Positions 9,330-17,696 of a stretch of 64,000 bases of DNA are shown one piece after another. Both the position numbers and the translations under genes were made by a program. The DNA is taken from contig CAIMWE010000025.1 of NCBI GenBank assembly GCA_903845115.1, forward strand, positions 151,086-215,085. Direction: 5' to 3'. This DNA comes from an uncultured Acidobacteriota bacterium. Lineage in GTDB: Bacteria > Acidobacteriota > Thermoanaerobaculia > UBA5066. Numbering within the stretch: position 1 is the first letter of the stretch; every line of letters starts with the position of its first letter. The notes below the pieces were generated by a model that worked only from the letters and a program-made list of their open reading frames with translations, searched no databases and was not told where the DNA came from.

Positions 9330-10015
9330 GAGACACCTGTCCTTTCCGGGGTCAAGAAACTCAATCCGGGCCCCCGGTTCCCCGGACTGGACGCGAACTC
9401 TCCCTCGACCGGCTCCGCCAGGGGCTGACGGCGGGCCGCCGTGAGGAGGGATTCGAACGCGGTCCGGGCCCTGGCCTTCGCCTTCGGGTCCCTCAGCAAC
9501 CGGGCCGCGTGGTGAAACGCCAGCATGATCCCGTAGACGTCGTGGGCGAACTGCTCGCCGTCGATCTCGGGCCGGAACTCCCCCTCGGCGACCGCCTGCC
9601 TGGCGGACTCGGCAAGGACGCTGAGCCAGCGGACCTGCAGCTCGACGAGGCGGTCCCTGAGCGGGCCGAAACGGTCGTCCAGCTCGGAGGCGGCGGCCAC
9701 GAAGAAGCAGCCCCCGGGGAGCGCTTCCGGCTTCGGCCACTCGAGCCAGCTCTCGAACATGGCCCGTATCCGCTTCTCGCCGGCCGGGCAAGCCATGGCC
9801 GGCCGGATCACGATCTCGACGAACCGGAGAGCCGCGAAGTCGAGGACCTGCAGCTGCAGGGCCTCCTTCGACTGGAAGTGAGAGAAAAGCCCGCTCTTGG
9901 AGAGACTTAGATCCGATGCGAGATGGCCGATCGTGACCCCTTCCAGCCCCAGCTCGCTCGCGAGGGAGAGCGCCCTCTCGAGGATCATCTGCCGGGTCAC
10001 TTCGCCTTTGCTCAC
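9326..10015 (-). CDS. TetR/AcrR family regulator at the head of the hydrogenase operon
   Basis: 229 residues from the GTG at 10013-10015. This start gives the usual TetR beginning (VSKGEVTRQMILERAL) and follows a TATTTT box by 6 bases; an ATG 12 codons upstream (10051) is possible but has no ribosome site. The helix-turn-helix is VTIGHLASDLSLSKSGLFSH with the following FQSKEALQLQVL helix. The C-terminal ligand domain has the long-helix pattern of the family and ends in a Pro/Gly-rich tail. It overlaps the Cys-rich gene, placing all seven genes in one transcription unit. A symmetric operator candidate lies at 10076-10093, so autoregulation and control of the hydrogenase, and possibly of the divergent oxidoreductase genes, is likely. 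The ligand is unknown. Confidence 0.85.
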   Translation of the reverse strand: MSKGEVTRQMILERALSLASELGLEGVTIGHLASDLSLSKSGLFSHFQSKEALQLQVLDFAALRFVEIVIRPAMACPAGEKRIRAMFESWLEWPKPEALPGGCFFVAAASELDDRFGPLRDRLVELQVRWLSVLAESARQAVAEGEFRPEIDGEQFAHDVYGIMLAFHHAARLLRDPKAKARARTAFESLLTAARRQPLAEPVEGEFASSPGNRGPGLSFLTPERTGVS

Positions 10016-10021
10016 GCTTAT

Positions 10022-10027
10022 AAAATA
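10022..10027 (-). promoter_or_regulatory. Candidate -10 box for the TetR-hydrogenase operon
   Basis: TATTTT on the minus strand, followed by ATAAGC and the GTG start at 10015, gives the 6-base spacing expected for a leaderless transcript. No convincing -35 hexamer is visible. Confidence 0.4.
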
Positions 10028-10075
10028 GTACGACCGTTCGTGTTTTGCCATGGATCATTCGTTCTATATGACTTG

Positions 10076-10093
10076 ACCGACCGGTGGGTCGGT
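10076..10093. promoter_or_regulatory. Candidate TetR operator (inverted repeat)
   Basis: ACCGACC and GGTCGGT form a perfect 7-base inverted repeat around a 4-base spacer (GGTG). It closely resembles the CCGACCGGTCGG-type operators bound by many TetR/AcrR proteins. It sits between the TetR gene and the divergent 2-oxoacid oxidoreductase genes, about 60 bases upstream of the TetR start. Confidence 0.55.
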
Positions 10094-10299
10094 TATTGAC
10101 GCATCCGATCTTCGTCTCTCCTGGCGGCTCGATGCCTCATAATCCGGCGCCCGTGCTTGAGTTGAACCGAGGCCGCCGAGGGGAACTCTTCGAAGCTCAC
10201 CCGGAGGTCTGGGTCGAGCCATCTGGCACATGACACGGGACAGGGACGGTTTCCAGATCCGAGGATTCCAGCTGCCGTGAGCGGCTTGAAGGGGGAGCG

Positions 10300-12075
10300 A
10301 TGCCAACGAAAGACCTGACGATCGCGATGATCGGCTCCGGCGGCGACGGAGTCGTGACGATGGGGGAGATGCTGGCGCAGGCCGCCGCCCGCGACGGACT
10401 CAACGTCATCAAGACCGAAGCCTACGGCCCGCAGATCCGCGGCGGCGAGACGTCGTGCGTCGTCCGGATCTCGTCGGAGAAGATCTACGCGCAGGGCGAC
10501 GCGGTCGACATTCTCGCCGTCTTCAACTGGGCCGACTTCGGCCGGTTCAAGGGCGAGGTGGTCCTCCACCCCAACGCCGCCGTCCTCTTCGAGGAGGCGG
10601 ACGCCGCCGCCCCGACCCCGGCCGACCTCGGCCTGGGCGAAGGGCACTCCTGGGTGCCGGTCCCCTTCCTGAAGCTCGCCACCGAGAGCACCGGGACGAA
10701 GGCGGCCAAGAACATCGTCTCCCTCGGCCTCTTCGCCGAGCTGTTCGGCCTCCCGAACGAGTCGATCCGCGCGGCGGTCGAGAAGAAGTTCACGAAGAAG
10801 AAGGCGGCCGTCCTGGAGGCCAACCTCAAGGGCTTCGACGCCGGAGTCGCCTTCGCGAAGGCCCTTCCGGGCGACCTCGGCGCCCGCCGGCTCCTCTACA
10901 CCAAGGGCTCGCCCAAGCTCCTGATGTCGGGCAACGAGGCGTCGGCCGTCGCCGCCATCCACGCCGGCTGCCGCTTCTTCGGCGGCTACCCGATCACCCC
11001 CTCGTCCGAGGTGCTCCACTTCCTCTCCGAGTGGATGCCGAAGGTCGGCGGCTCGGTGATCCAGACCGAGGACGAGCTCTCGGCGCTCGGCTCCTGCGTC
11101 GGCGCGTCGTTCGCCGGAGTCAAGTCGATGACGTCGACGTCGGGCCCCGGCCTCTCCCTGATGACCGAGATGCTCGGGCTGGCCTCCATGGCCGAGATCC
11201 CGACGGTCGTCCTCGACGTCCAGCGCGGCGGCCCCTCCACCGGCCTCCCGACGAAGAGCGAGCAGTCGGATATCTGGCAGGCGGTCTTCGGCGGGCACGG
11301 GGACCAGCTCCGGGCCGTCGTCGCCCCGACCGACGTGGCGGACTGCTTCCACGCGACAGTGGACGCCTTCAACATCGCCGAGGAGTACCAGCTCCCCGTC
11401 ATCATCCTCTCGGACCAGGGGATCGGACAGAGCCGCTCGACCGTCGACGAGGAGGGCCTCGTCCACAAGGTGGTCGACCGCGCGATACCCGACCCCGCGC
11501 TCGGGGACAAGTACCTCCGGTACCAGGACACCGAATCGGGCGTGGCGCCGATGAGCTCGCCCGGGATGAAGGGGCTCATGTACCAGACCAACGGGCTCGA
11601 GCACAGCGAGTCGGGGAGCCCGTCCGCCATGTACCTCACCCACGAGAAGATGAACCACAAGCGGTACCGGAAGCTCCGTCCGATCCGCGACAAGTACGAG
11701 CGGTTCCTCCAGTTCGGCCCCGAGAAGGCGAACGTCGGCATCCTCTGCTGGGGCTCGTCGGCCGGCCCGGTCCGCGAGGCGGTGGCTGCCGCCAACGCCC
11801 GCGGCGAGAGCGTCTCCGCCTTCGTCCCGCAGCTGATCTACCCCTTCCCGAAGCACCCGTTCCTGAAATTCCTCGCCGGATGCGACAAGCTGCTCGTCCT
11901 CGAGATCAGCTTCGCGGCGCAGTTCTACAAGTACATCCGGACCTTCATGACCCTCCCAGACGACCGGACCATCCTCTTCAAGCGCTCCGGCGGAAAGAAC
12001 CTGACCGTCGGCGAGGTGAACGACGAGATCCGGAAGGCCCTGGCGGCCAAGCTTCCCCTGGAGGTGAAGAAGTGA
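10300..12075 (+). CDS. korA: 2-oxoacid:ferredoxin oxidoreductase, fused gamma-alpha subunit
   Basis: 591 residues. Residues 1-190 are the gamma domain (GSGGDGVVTMGEMLA and the substrate-side YGPQIRGGE). From about 205 the alpha domain follows, with the pyrimidine-binding FFGGYPITPSSEV and the TSTSGPGLSLMTE segment, then the domain II/III region to the end. With the beta subunit it would oxidatively decarboxylate a 2-oxoacid (2-oxoglutarate or a branched/pyruvate-type acid) to the acyl-CoA with reduction of ferredoxin, or run in reverse. A GGGGGAG site precedes the ATG. The gene stands divergent to the hydrogenase operon across a 284-base region holding a TetR operator. Substrate cannot be told from sequence alone. 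Confidence 0.9.
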   Translation: MPTKDLTIAMIGSGGDGVVTMGEMLAQAAARDGLNVIKTEAYGPQIRGGETSCVVRISSEKIYAQGDAVDILAVFNWADFGRFKGEVVLHPNAAVLFEEADAAAPTPADLGLGEGHSWVPVPFLKLATESTGTKAAKNIVSLGLFAELFGLPNESIRAAVEKKFTKKKAAVLEANLKGFDAGVAFAKALPGDLGARRLLYTKGSPKLLMSGNEASAVAAIHAGCRFFGGYPITPSSEVLHFLSEWMPKVGGSVIQTEDELSALGSCVGASFAGVKSMTSTSGPGLSLMTEMLGLASMAEIPTVVLDVQRGGPSTGLPTKSEQSDIWQAVFGGHGDQLRAVVAPTDVADCFHATVDAFNIAEEYQLPVIILSDQGIGQSRSTVDEEGLVHKVVDRAIPDPALGDKYLRYQDTESGVAPMSSPGMKGLMYQTNGLEHSESGSPSAMYLTHEKMNHKRYRKLRPIRDKYERFLQFGPEKANVGILCWGSSAGPVREAVAAANARGESVSAFVPQLIYPFPKHPFLKFLAGCDKLLVLEISFAAQFYKYIRTFMTLPDDRTILFKRSGGKNLTVGEVNDEIRKALAAKLPLEVKK

Positions 12076-12950
12076 GCGCGACCCTCGAGATGCCCACCTT
12101 CCAGCCCGCCGACTACAAGACCGACCTCAAGCCGGTCTGGTGCGCCGGCTGCGGCGACTTCGGCGTCCTGACCGGCGTCTACCGCGCCATGGCCGAGCTG
12201 CAGTTCAAGCCGTGGGAGACGGTCGTCATCTCCGGCATCGGCTGCTCGTCGCGCCTCCCCGGGTACGTGGCCACGTACGGGTTCAACAGCGTCCACGGGC
12301 GCGCCCTCCCGATCGCCACCGGCGTGAAGGTGGCGCGGCCCGAGCTGAACGTCGTCGCGGTCGGCGGCGACGGCGACGGGCTCGCCATCGGCGGCAACCA
12401 CTTCATGCACGCCTGCCGGCGGAACCTCGACCTCTGCTACATCCTGATGGACAACGAGATCTACGGGCTGACGAAGGGGCAGGCCGCCCCGACGACCCCC
12501 TCCGGCGACAAGACGAAGTCGACCTACTACGGCAACCCCGAGCCGTCGGTCGACCCGTGCGAGCTGGCGATCTCGATGGGCGCCACGTGGGTCGCCCGCG
12601 GCTTCTCCGGCGACCTGAAGGGGACGGTCGACCTCCTGGTGAAGGGGATGTCCCACAAGGGCTTCGCGTTCCTGAACATCATGTCGCCGTGCGTCACCTG
12701 GAGGGGCGACGACCAGTTCAAGACGCTGAAGGCGAAGCTGAGGAACCTCCCCGAGGGGCACGACCCGACGTCGCGGTCCGAGGCGCTGAAGTTCACCCGC
12801 GAGACCGACATCATGACCGTCGGCCTTCTCTACGAGGTGAAGCAGCCGTCGCTCGTCGAGCGGCTCTCCGCTCAGAAGGTCACGTCGCTCCGGGGCGGCG
12901 CGCCGCCGACGACCCAGGACGTCATCAAGAGCTTCTACCCGGCGTTCTAG
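12072..12950 (+). CDS. korB: 2-oxoacid:ferredoxin oxidoreductase, beta subunit
   Basis: 292 residues. The GTG start overlaps the stop of korA (GTGA at 12072-12075), so the two are coupled. It binds thiamine diphosphate: GDGDGLAIGGNH (near residue 97) and the downstream MDNEIYGLTKGQ carry the GDG...N motif, and WCAGCGDFG near residue 22 plus GCSS supply cysteines for the [4Fe-4S] cluster. The length fits the two-subunit Kor/Oor class in which the ferredoxin-like delta subunit is missing. A 28-base perfect palindrome lies 117 bases after the stop. Confidence 0.92.
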   Translation: MSATLEMPTFQPADYKTDLKPVWCAGCGDFGVLTGVYRAMAELQFKPWETVVISGIGCSSRLPGYVATYGFNSVHGRALPIATGVKVARPELNVVAVGGDGDGLAIGGNHFMHACRRNLDLCYILMDNEIYGLTKGQAAPTTPSGDKTKSTYYGNPEPSVDPCELAISMGATWVARGFSGDLKGTVDLLVKGMSHKGFAFLNIMSPCVTWRGDDQFKTLKAKLRNLPEGHDPTSRSEALKFTRETDIMTVGLLYEVKQPSLVERLSAQKVTSLRGGAPPTTQDVIKSFYPAF

Positions 12951-13066
12951 GGCCGAGGGAATATCGACGACCCGGGAGGGCCTCCCGCCAGCTCGCCGCC
13001 CCCGGAGCGGGAGTCTGGCCGCTGGCTGCGGCTGTCCTCCTGGGCCTTCTCTCTGGCCAGCGGTTC

Positions 13067-13094
13067 GACGGTCTCGCCGGCCGGCGAGACCGTC
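13067..13094. repeat. 28-bp perfect palindrome downstream of korB
   Basis: GACGGTCTCGCCGG and its exact complement CCGGCGAGACCGTC meet at 13080/13081 with no spacer. It lies between korB and the patatin gene. It could serve as a terminator stem, though no T run follows, or as a dimeric protein-binding site. Confidence 0.6.
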
Positions 13095-13173
13095 TCGGGC
13101 CGGTATCTCCGGGGTGGACGGATGGGCGAGGCGCGGGTTACGCTTGCCGACGCCCTTGAGGAGTTGGCTTGGA

Positions 13174-14967
13174 ATGAGTAAGCGCCCCTCGCAGTTGAAA
13201 GCCGTCGATCCGATTCCTGACAAGACTGCCCTCTACTTTGCGCCCTCTCCCGCCCACGCCGAGCGGTTCATCGCCACGCTGCGGGAGCTGGAGGGGTCCA
13301 CCGTCCGGGCCGTCCAGAACGGGGTGATCTTCGAGAGCCGGGCCGTGAACCTCCATTTCGAGGTCCACCACTCTCCGGCGAAGGCGCACGAAGCCCTCAG
13401 GCACCGCTTCTTCAACCTCGTCCTCCTCGACCTCCGGGATTCCGGCTTCCCCGCCTCCCGCCTCCAGGCCGACTTCAAGAAGACGCTGCGCCTCCTCGAC
13501 CTGATGGACGAGGAACACGACGTGGAGCGGCGCTACGGATTCCACCGGATCCTGACCATGATCTCCGGGCCCGACTCCGTCGAGGTCGACCGGATGATCG
13601 CGGCGCTGGGAGCCCGGGGCGTGGGGCGCGTCATCCGGGACTTTTCCACGTGCCACCTCGACGGCGGTTGCCCCACGCTCCCGCACCCGACCAAGTTCTG
13701 CCGCCTCGTCCTCGACGAGCTGATCGGGATGATCGCCTCCCGGAGGCACGGGAAGGTGGCGCTCTGCGCGTCCGGAGGCGGGATCACCGGCATCTACTTC
13801 GAGATGGGCGCTCTCAAGTGCCTCGACGACTGCCTCCCGGTCGGGGCCCTCAACTCGCTCGACATGTACTTCGGGATCAGTGCGGGTTCCGTGGTCGCCG
13901 GGATCCTCGCCAACGGCTACACGATCGACGAGTTCATGGCGTCGATCGCGGGGACCCCGAGAAAGCGCGTCCCGCCCGTCAGCCTGAGCCTGCTGCGGTT
14001 TTCCCACCTGAATCTCGGGACGCTCACCTCCCCGCTCGAGCGTCTCGCCAAGGCGTTCGGGGCCTCGCTCCTGGACCTCTTCCGGGGAAAGAGCCCGATC
14101 TCCCTCGAGACGCTCTTCCTCGAGTACAACAATCTCCTGACCGCCCCGTTCCACTCCGACGGGTTCGAGAAGATCCTCCGCCGGCTCTTCACCGCGCCGG
14201 GCTCGACGAACGACTTCCGCAAGCTGCGCCGCCCCCTCTACATCGGGACGACCGACCAGGATTCCCGCGAGCACGTCCTCTTCGGCGAGGCGCCCTTCGA
14301 CGACGCCCCGATCAGCAGGGCGATCCAGGCCTCCATCAGCATCAACCCGGCCTTCACCGCGACGAAGATCGGAGACCGGTACTACATGGACGGCGCGGTG
14401 ACCCACACGTCCAACTTCGTCGAGGCGATCCACAAGGGGAGCACCCTCATCTTCGCGATCGACCCGTTCGTCCCGTACGTGTCGAAGAGCCCCGGTTTCG
14501 CCCTGGAGCGGGGGGTCCTCTTCACCGCCGACCAGGACATCAGGACCCTCTCCTACACCCGTTTCGAGAAGACCCGCTCCTGGGTCCTCCGCAGGCATCC
14601 CGAGGTCAGTCAGTACACCTTTCTCCCCGCGAACCGGCTCCGGAAGGTGCTCTCGGTCAACCCGATGGACCACCGCCCCTACTTCCAGATCTGGAAGGGA
14701 GCCTACCTCTCGACCCTCCAGAGGATCCGCAGCATGAAACACCGGTTGGCGGGCGACCTGGCGGCCCACGGCCTCTCGCTCGACACGACGCGGGCGGAAG
14801 CGGTCGCCCGGCACCTGGAGTCGGTCGAGTCCCCGGGGCTCGCGGACTTCTTCCCGAACGGGAGGCTGTCGATCCGGCGGCGGCGCCAGAAGACCGAGAA
14901 GGCGGTGGCCACCGCCCCGAAGATACCCCGCAAGAGCACGAAGCAGGCCGCCGTCCACGCCGCCTGA
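13174..14967 (+). CDS. Patatin-like phospholipase with unusual N-terminal domain
   Basis: 597 residues; the ATG at 13174 is chosen because GAGGAG ends 9 bases upstream, rather than an in-frame ATG at 13114. Patatin core: glycine-rich oxyanion loop ASGGGITG near residue 201, nucleophile Ser236 in GISAGS, and Asp406 in YMDGAV, so the Ser-Asp dyad is intact. The first 180 residues are not patatin; they include a VLLDLRDS strand that looks like the phosphoacceptor region of a receiver domain, but I cannot confirm that. The C-terminus from about 490 is helical and basic (RRRRQKTEK). No signal peptide or membrane helix is evident. Likely acts on membrane lipids from the cytosolic side. Confidence 0.85.
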   Translation: MSKRPSQLKAVDPIPDKTALYFAPSPAHAERFIATLRELEGSTVRAVQNGVIFESRAVNLHFEVHHSPAKAHEALRHRFFNLVLLDLRDSGFPASRLQADFKKTLRLLDLMDEEHDVERRYGFHRILTMISGPDSVEVDRMIAALGARGVGRVIRDFSTCHLDGGCPTLPHPTKFCRLVLDELIGMIASRRHGKVALCASGGGITGIYFEMGALKCLDDCLPVGALNSLDMYFGISAGSVVAGILANGYTIDEFMASIAGTPRKRVPPVSLSLLRFSHLNLGTLTSPLERLAKAFGASLLDLFRGKSPISLETLFLEYNNLLTAPFHSDGFEKILRRLFTAPGSTNDFRKLRRPLYIGTTDQDSREHVLFGEAPFDDAPISRAIQASISINPAFTATKIGDRYYMDGAVTHTSNFVEAIHKGSTLIFAIDPFVPYVSKSPGFALERGVLFTADQDIRTLSYTRFEKTRSWVLRRHPEVSQYTFLPANRLRKVLSVNPMDHRPYFQIWKGAYLSTLQRIRSMKHRLAGDLAAHGLSLDTTRAEAVARHLESVESPGLADFFPNGRLSIRRRRQKTEKAVATAPKIPRKSTKQAAVHAA

Positions 14968-14969
14968 CG

Positions 14970-15017
14970 GCCCCGGGTTTCCTGGCGGCGCTTCGGCGGC
15001 GGACGGGACCCCGGGGC
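14970..15017. terminator. Possible bidirectional terminator stem
   Basis: GCCCCGGG at 14970-14977 and CCCGGGGC at 15010-15017 can pair around a GC-rich loop. The stem fills the gap between two convergent genes; no T tract is present. Confidence 0.3.
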
Positions 15018-15788
15018 TCAGCCAGGCGCGCGCCCGAGCCTCCACGAGACCGTCCCCGTCTCCCGCCCTCTCGGGTCGAACGTCCGCTCGACGAGCTCCG
15101 TCTCGCCGTTCGACCGGAACAGCACGACGGTCGACGACCGGGTCCCGTATTCCGGCCCCACGATGAACGGCGCCGAGAGGAACCGCTCGAGGGCGAGACC
15201 CACTCCCGTGTCGGGAAGATCGCGATCCGGCGCCGTCGTCCTGTCCGAGAGGATCTCGAACAGGGCCTCCGCCTCGAAGGGGCGCGACGACGCGGCCAGC
15301 CTGGAGAGGGCTCCCGTCGTGGCCGTCACCTTCGGCCAGAGCGTGTCGAGATCGTGGTTCGAGAGGCCGTGGACCCCTGGCGGGATCGGTTCGCTCTTCC
15401 CCGTCCGGCTCGAGAAGAGACGGAGGCTCCCGGGCCGGCCGAGGACCAGGTTGAACCCGCCGTAGCGGTCGAGGCGGCCCCGCAGCCCGGCGAGGAAGCC
15501 GCTCTCGCCCCGCTCGTCCAGGAGGGCCTCGACGACGACCTCGCCCCGGGATCGCTCCCTCTTCGCGGCCATCCCGTCGCGGAAGTTCGTCAGCGCCGCG
15601 ATCCGGCCCTCCTCCGTCACCCCCAGCCACGCCCCTCCCGCGGCGAGGTCCCTTCCGGCCACGAGCCCGGGGAAGTCCGGCCATGGCGCCGCAGGAGCCG
15701 TGGGGCGGGCGTGAAACTCGTCCCGGTTCGCGGCGACGGCCAGCCGGAGGCCGGGGAGCGGGTTCGAGGCGATCAGGACGAGACACAC
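15018..15788 (-). CDS. NRDE (TANGO2-like) family protein
   Basis: 256 residues from a GTG that places Cys at position 2, as in the family (MCL... start). The name motif AANRDEF follows, with ARPTAPA after it. Removal of the initiator would expose Cys as an N-terminal nucleophile, as in Ntn-type amidohydrolases, which fits the fold proposed for these proteins. Other family features are the TNFRD segment, the YGGFNLVLG segment and the GLSNHDLDTLWPKV segment. The biological role is not established; eukaryotic TANGO2 has been linked to lipid and haem handling. No signal peptide. It converges with the patatin gene. Confidence 0.88.
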   Translation of the reverse strand: MCLVLIASNPLPGLRLAVAANRDEFHARPTAPAAPWPDFPGLVAGRDLAAGGAWLGVTEEGRIAALTNFRDGMAAKRERSRGEVVVEALLDERGESGFLAGLRGRLDRYGGFNLVLGRPGSLRLFSSRTGKSEPIPPGVHGLSNHDLDTLWPKVTATTGALSRLAASSRPFEAEALFEILSDRTTAPDRDLPDTGVGLALERFLSAPFIVGPEYGTRSSTVVLFRSNGETELVERTFDPRGRETGTVSWRLGRAPG

Positions 15789-15829
15789 CTTCGCGATTAT
15801 TCCAGCGCCGACCCGATAATCGGGTGAAA

Positions 15830-16063
15830 GTGAGCGCCATGCTTCGCCTCCTCGACTCCCTTCCGTTCTCCGTCCTGATCCCGGCGGCCCTGCTGCTGGC
15901 CATCGCCCCGTTCGGGCAGACCCCGCACCTCGTCGAGAAGTGGCGGATGCTCTTCGCCGGCACGCTCCGGCGTCCGATCGACGTCTTCGACTTCTTCCTC
16001 CACACGGTCCCCCTCGTGCTCCTCGCGGCGAGAGCGGCCAGGGCGTTCGCGTCGAGCCGCTGA
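15830..16063 (+). CDS. Small two-helix membrane protein
   Basis: 77 residues from GTG at 15830, or 74 from the ATG at 15839. Two hydrophobic segments (about residues 10-27 and 54-68) flank the conserved-looking middle PHLVEKWRMLFAGTLRRPID. I recall short proteins with this PHLxEKxxMLFxGTLxxPID signature being labelled RND-transporter related in databases, but nothing in the sequence proves transport. The gene is divergent from the NRDE gene, only 41 bases away, so both share a promoter region. Function unknown. Confidence 0.65.
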   Translation: MSAMLRLLDSLPFSVLIPAALLLAIAPFGQTPHLVEKWRMLFAGTLRRPIDVFDFFLHTVPLVLLAARAARAFASSR

Positions 16064-16160
16064 GAGACGACGGGGGGCGCTTGCCACACCTCGACCCTTC
16101 TTCGCCTTTCGCTTTCCCCGTGCGGAGACGGGGGGATTCGCGCCGGTCCACGATGGTGGC

Positions 16161-17696
16161 ATGATGTCTCCCATGATCGAGGACCCTCTCACCGAGGGGG
16201 ATCGGGAGCAGATCGGAACGCTCGGCATCCCGGCCGGGGAGATCCGGCGGCAGCTCGAGCTCTTCCGGAGTCCGCCTCCCGGGGCCCGTCTCGTCCGTTG
16301 CTGCCGCATCGGCGACGGCGTCCGGGCGATCCGGGAGGACGAGTTCCCCCTTCTCCTCGACACCTGGGGCGAGGCGGCCCAGGCGGGCCGGTTCACGAAG
16401 TTCGTGCCGGCCTCCGGCGCGGCGAGCCGGATGTTCAAGTCGCTCTCGGCGTTCCTCGACGGCCCGGCGGGCTCCCCCGAGGAGCTGGCGGCCGCCGGGA
16501 GCGGCGACGCACGCGACGTCGCCATCTTCCGCGACCATCTCCCGCGGTTCGCCTTCACCGTCCCCGGCCCGGCCGGCACCTCGACGGCGCCCTCCTCCGC
16601 CCGCGCGCTCGTCCTCGCGGTCCTGGGCCAGGAGGGGCTCGGCTTCGCCGAGATGCCGAAGGGGCTGATCCCGTTCCACCGGACGCCCGACGGGGGCCGG
16701 ACTCCGTTCGAGGAGCACCTGGCCGAGGGAGCCAGGACCGTCCGGGACAGGGAAGGGCGCTGCCGCATCCATTTCACCGTCTCCCCGGAGTTCGAGAGGC
16801 GGTTCCAGGCCCTGCTCGAGAGCCGCCGTTCCCTTCTCGAGCGGTCTCTCGACGTGCGGTTCGACGTCACCTTCTCGGTCCAGCACCCCTCCACCGACAC
16901 GCTCGCGGTCGACCTAGAGAACCGCCCTTTCCGGCTGGACGACGGGTCGCTTCTCTTCCGCCCGGGCGGGCACGGGGCCCTCCTCCGCAACCTCGCGGAC
17001 CTCGGCGCCGACCTGCTCTACGTGAAGAACATCGACAACGTCGTTCCGGAGTCCCGCCTGGAGGTCGTCGTCCTCTGGAAGAAGCTCCTCGGAGGGCTGC
17101 TCGTGGGCCTGGAGCGGCGCGCCATCACGCTCTCCCGCGCCCTCGAGGGGCCGGGCTGTCCGGGGTCCGTCCTGGAAGAGGCCGCCTCCTTCCTCCGCTC
17201 GTCGTTCGGCGTGCCGGTTCCGGCGGCCGAGTCGCACGAGGGACTCTGCCGCACGCTCAGGCGGCGCCTGGAGAAACCGATCCGCGTCTGCGGCGTGGTG
17301 CGGAACCAGGGGGAGCCCGGGGGAGGGCCGTTCTGGGTCGAGGGGTCGGACGGCGACGTCACCGCCCAGATCGTCGAGTCTTCCCAGGTCGAGGTCTCCG
17401 ACCCGTCGCAGAAGAAGATCTGGTCGTCCTCGACTCATTTCAACCCGGTGGACCTCGTCCTCTCCCTCCGCGACCACGCCGGGCAGCCGTACGACCTCGG
17501 CCGTTTCGTCGATCCCTCCACCGTCTTCATCTCGAAGAAGTCGAGGGACGGCCGCGACCTCAAGGCGCTCGAGCTCCCCGGGCTCTGGAACGGCGCGATG
17601 GCGGGCTGGAATACGGCCTTCGTGGAGGTTCCCGGCGAGACCTTCGCTCCCGTCAAGACCGTCCTCGACCTCCTTCGCCCGGAACACCAGCCGTGA
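16161..17696 (+). CDS. DUF4301 family protein
   Basis: 511 residues matching my memory of the DUF4301 family: QLELFRSPPP near residue 32, CRIGDGVRAI, and the signature KFVPASGAASRMFK near residue 92, then a nucleotidyltransferase-like pattern (PKGLIPFHR). Several Met codons lie at the start; ATG 16161 is used, with a CACGAT box 6 bases upstream. No membrane segment. The C-terminal third (KIWSSSTHFNPVDLV, FISKKSRDGRDLKALELPGLWNG) is also family-like. The PASGAASRMFK loop could bind nucleotide, which is inference. The 3' end overlaps the convergent histidine kinase gene by 44 bases. Confidence 0.82.
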   Translation: MMSPMIEDPLTEGDREQIGTLGIPAGEIRRQLELFRSPPPGARLVRCCRIGDGVRAIREDEFPLLLDTWGEAAQAGRFTKFVPASGAASRMFKSLSAFLDGPAGSPEELAAAGSGDARDVAIFRDHLPRFAFTVPGPAGTSTAPSSARALVLAVLGQEGLGFAEMPKGLIPFHRTPDGGRTPFEEHLAEGARTVRDREGRCRIHFTVSPEFERRFQALLESRRSLLERSLDVRFDVTFSVQHPSTDTLAVDLENRPFRLDDGSLLFRPGGHGALLRNLADLGADLLYVKNIDNVVPESRLEVVVLWKKLLGGLLVGLERRAITLSRALEGPGCPGSVLEEAASFLRSSFGVPVPAAESHEGLCRTLRRRLEKPIRVCGVVRNQGEPGGGPFWVEGSDGDVTAQIVESSQVEVSDPSQKKIWSSSTHFNPVDLVLSLRDHAGQPYDLGRFVDPSTVFISKKSRDGRDLKALELPGLWNGAMAGWNTAFVEVPGETFAPVKTVLDLLRPEHQP

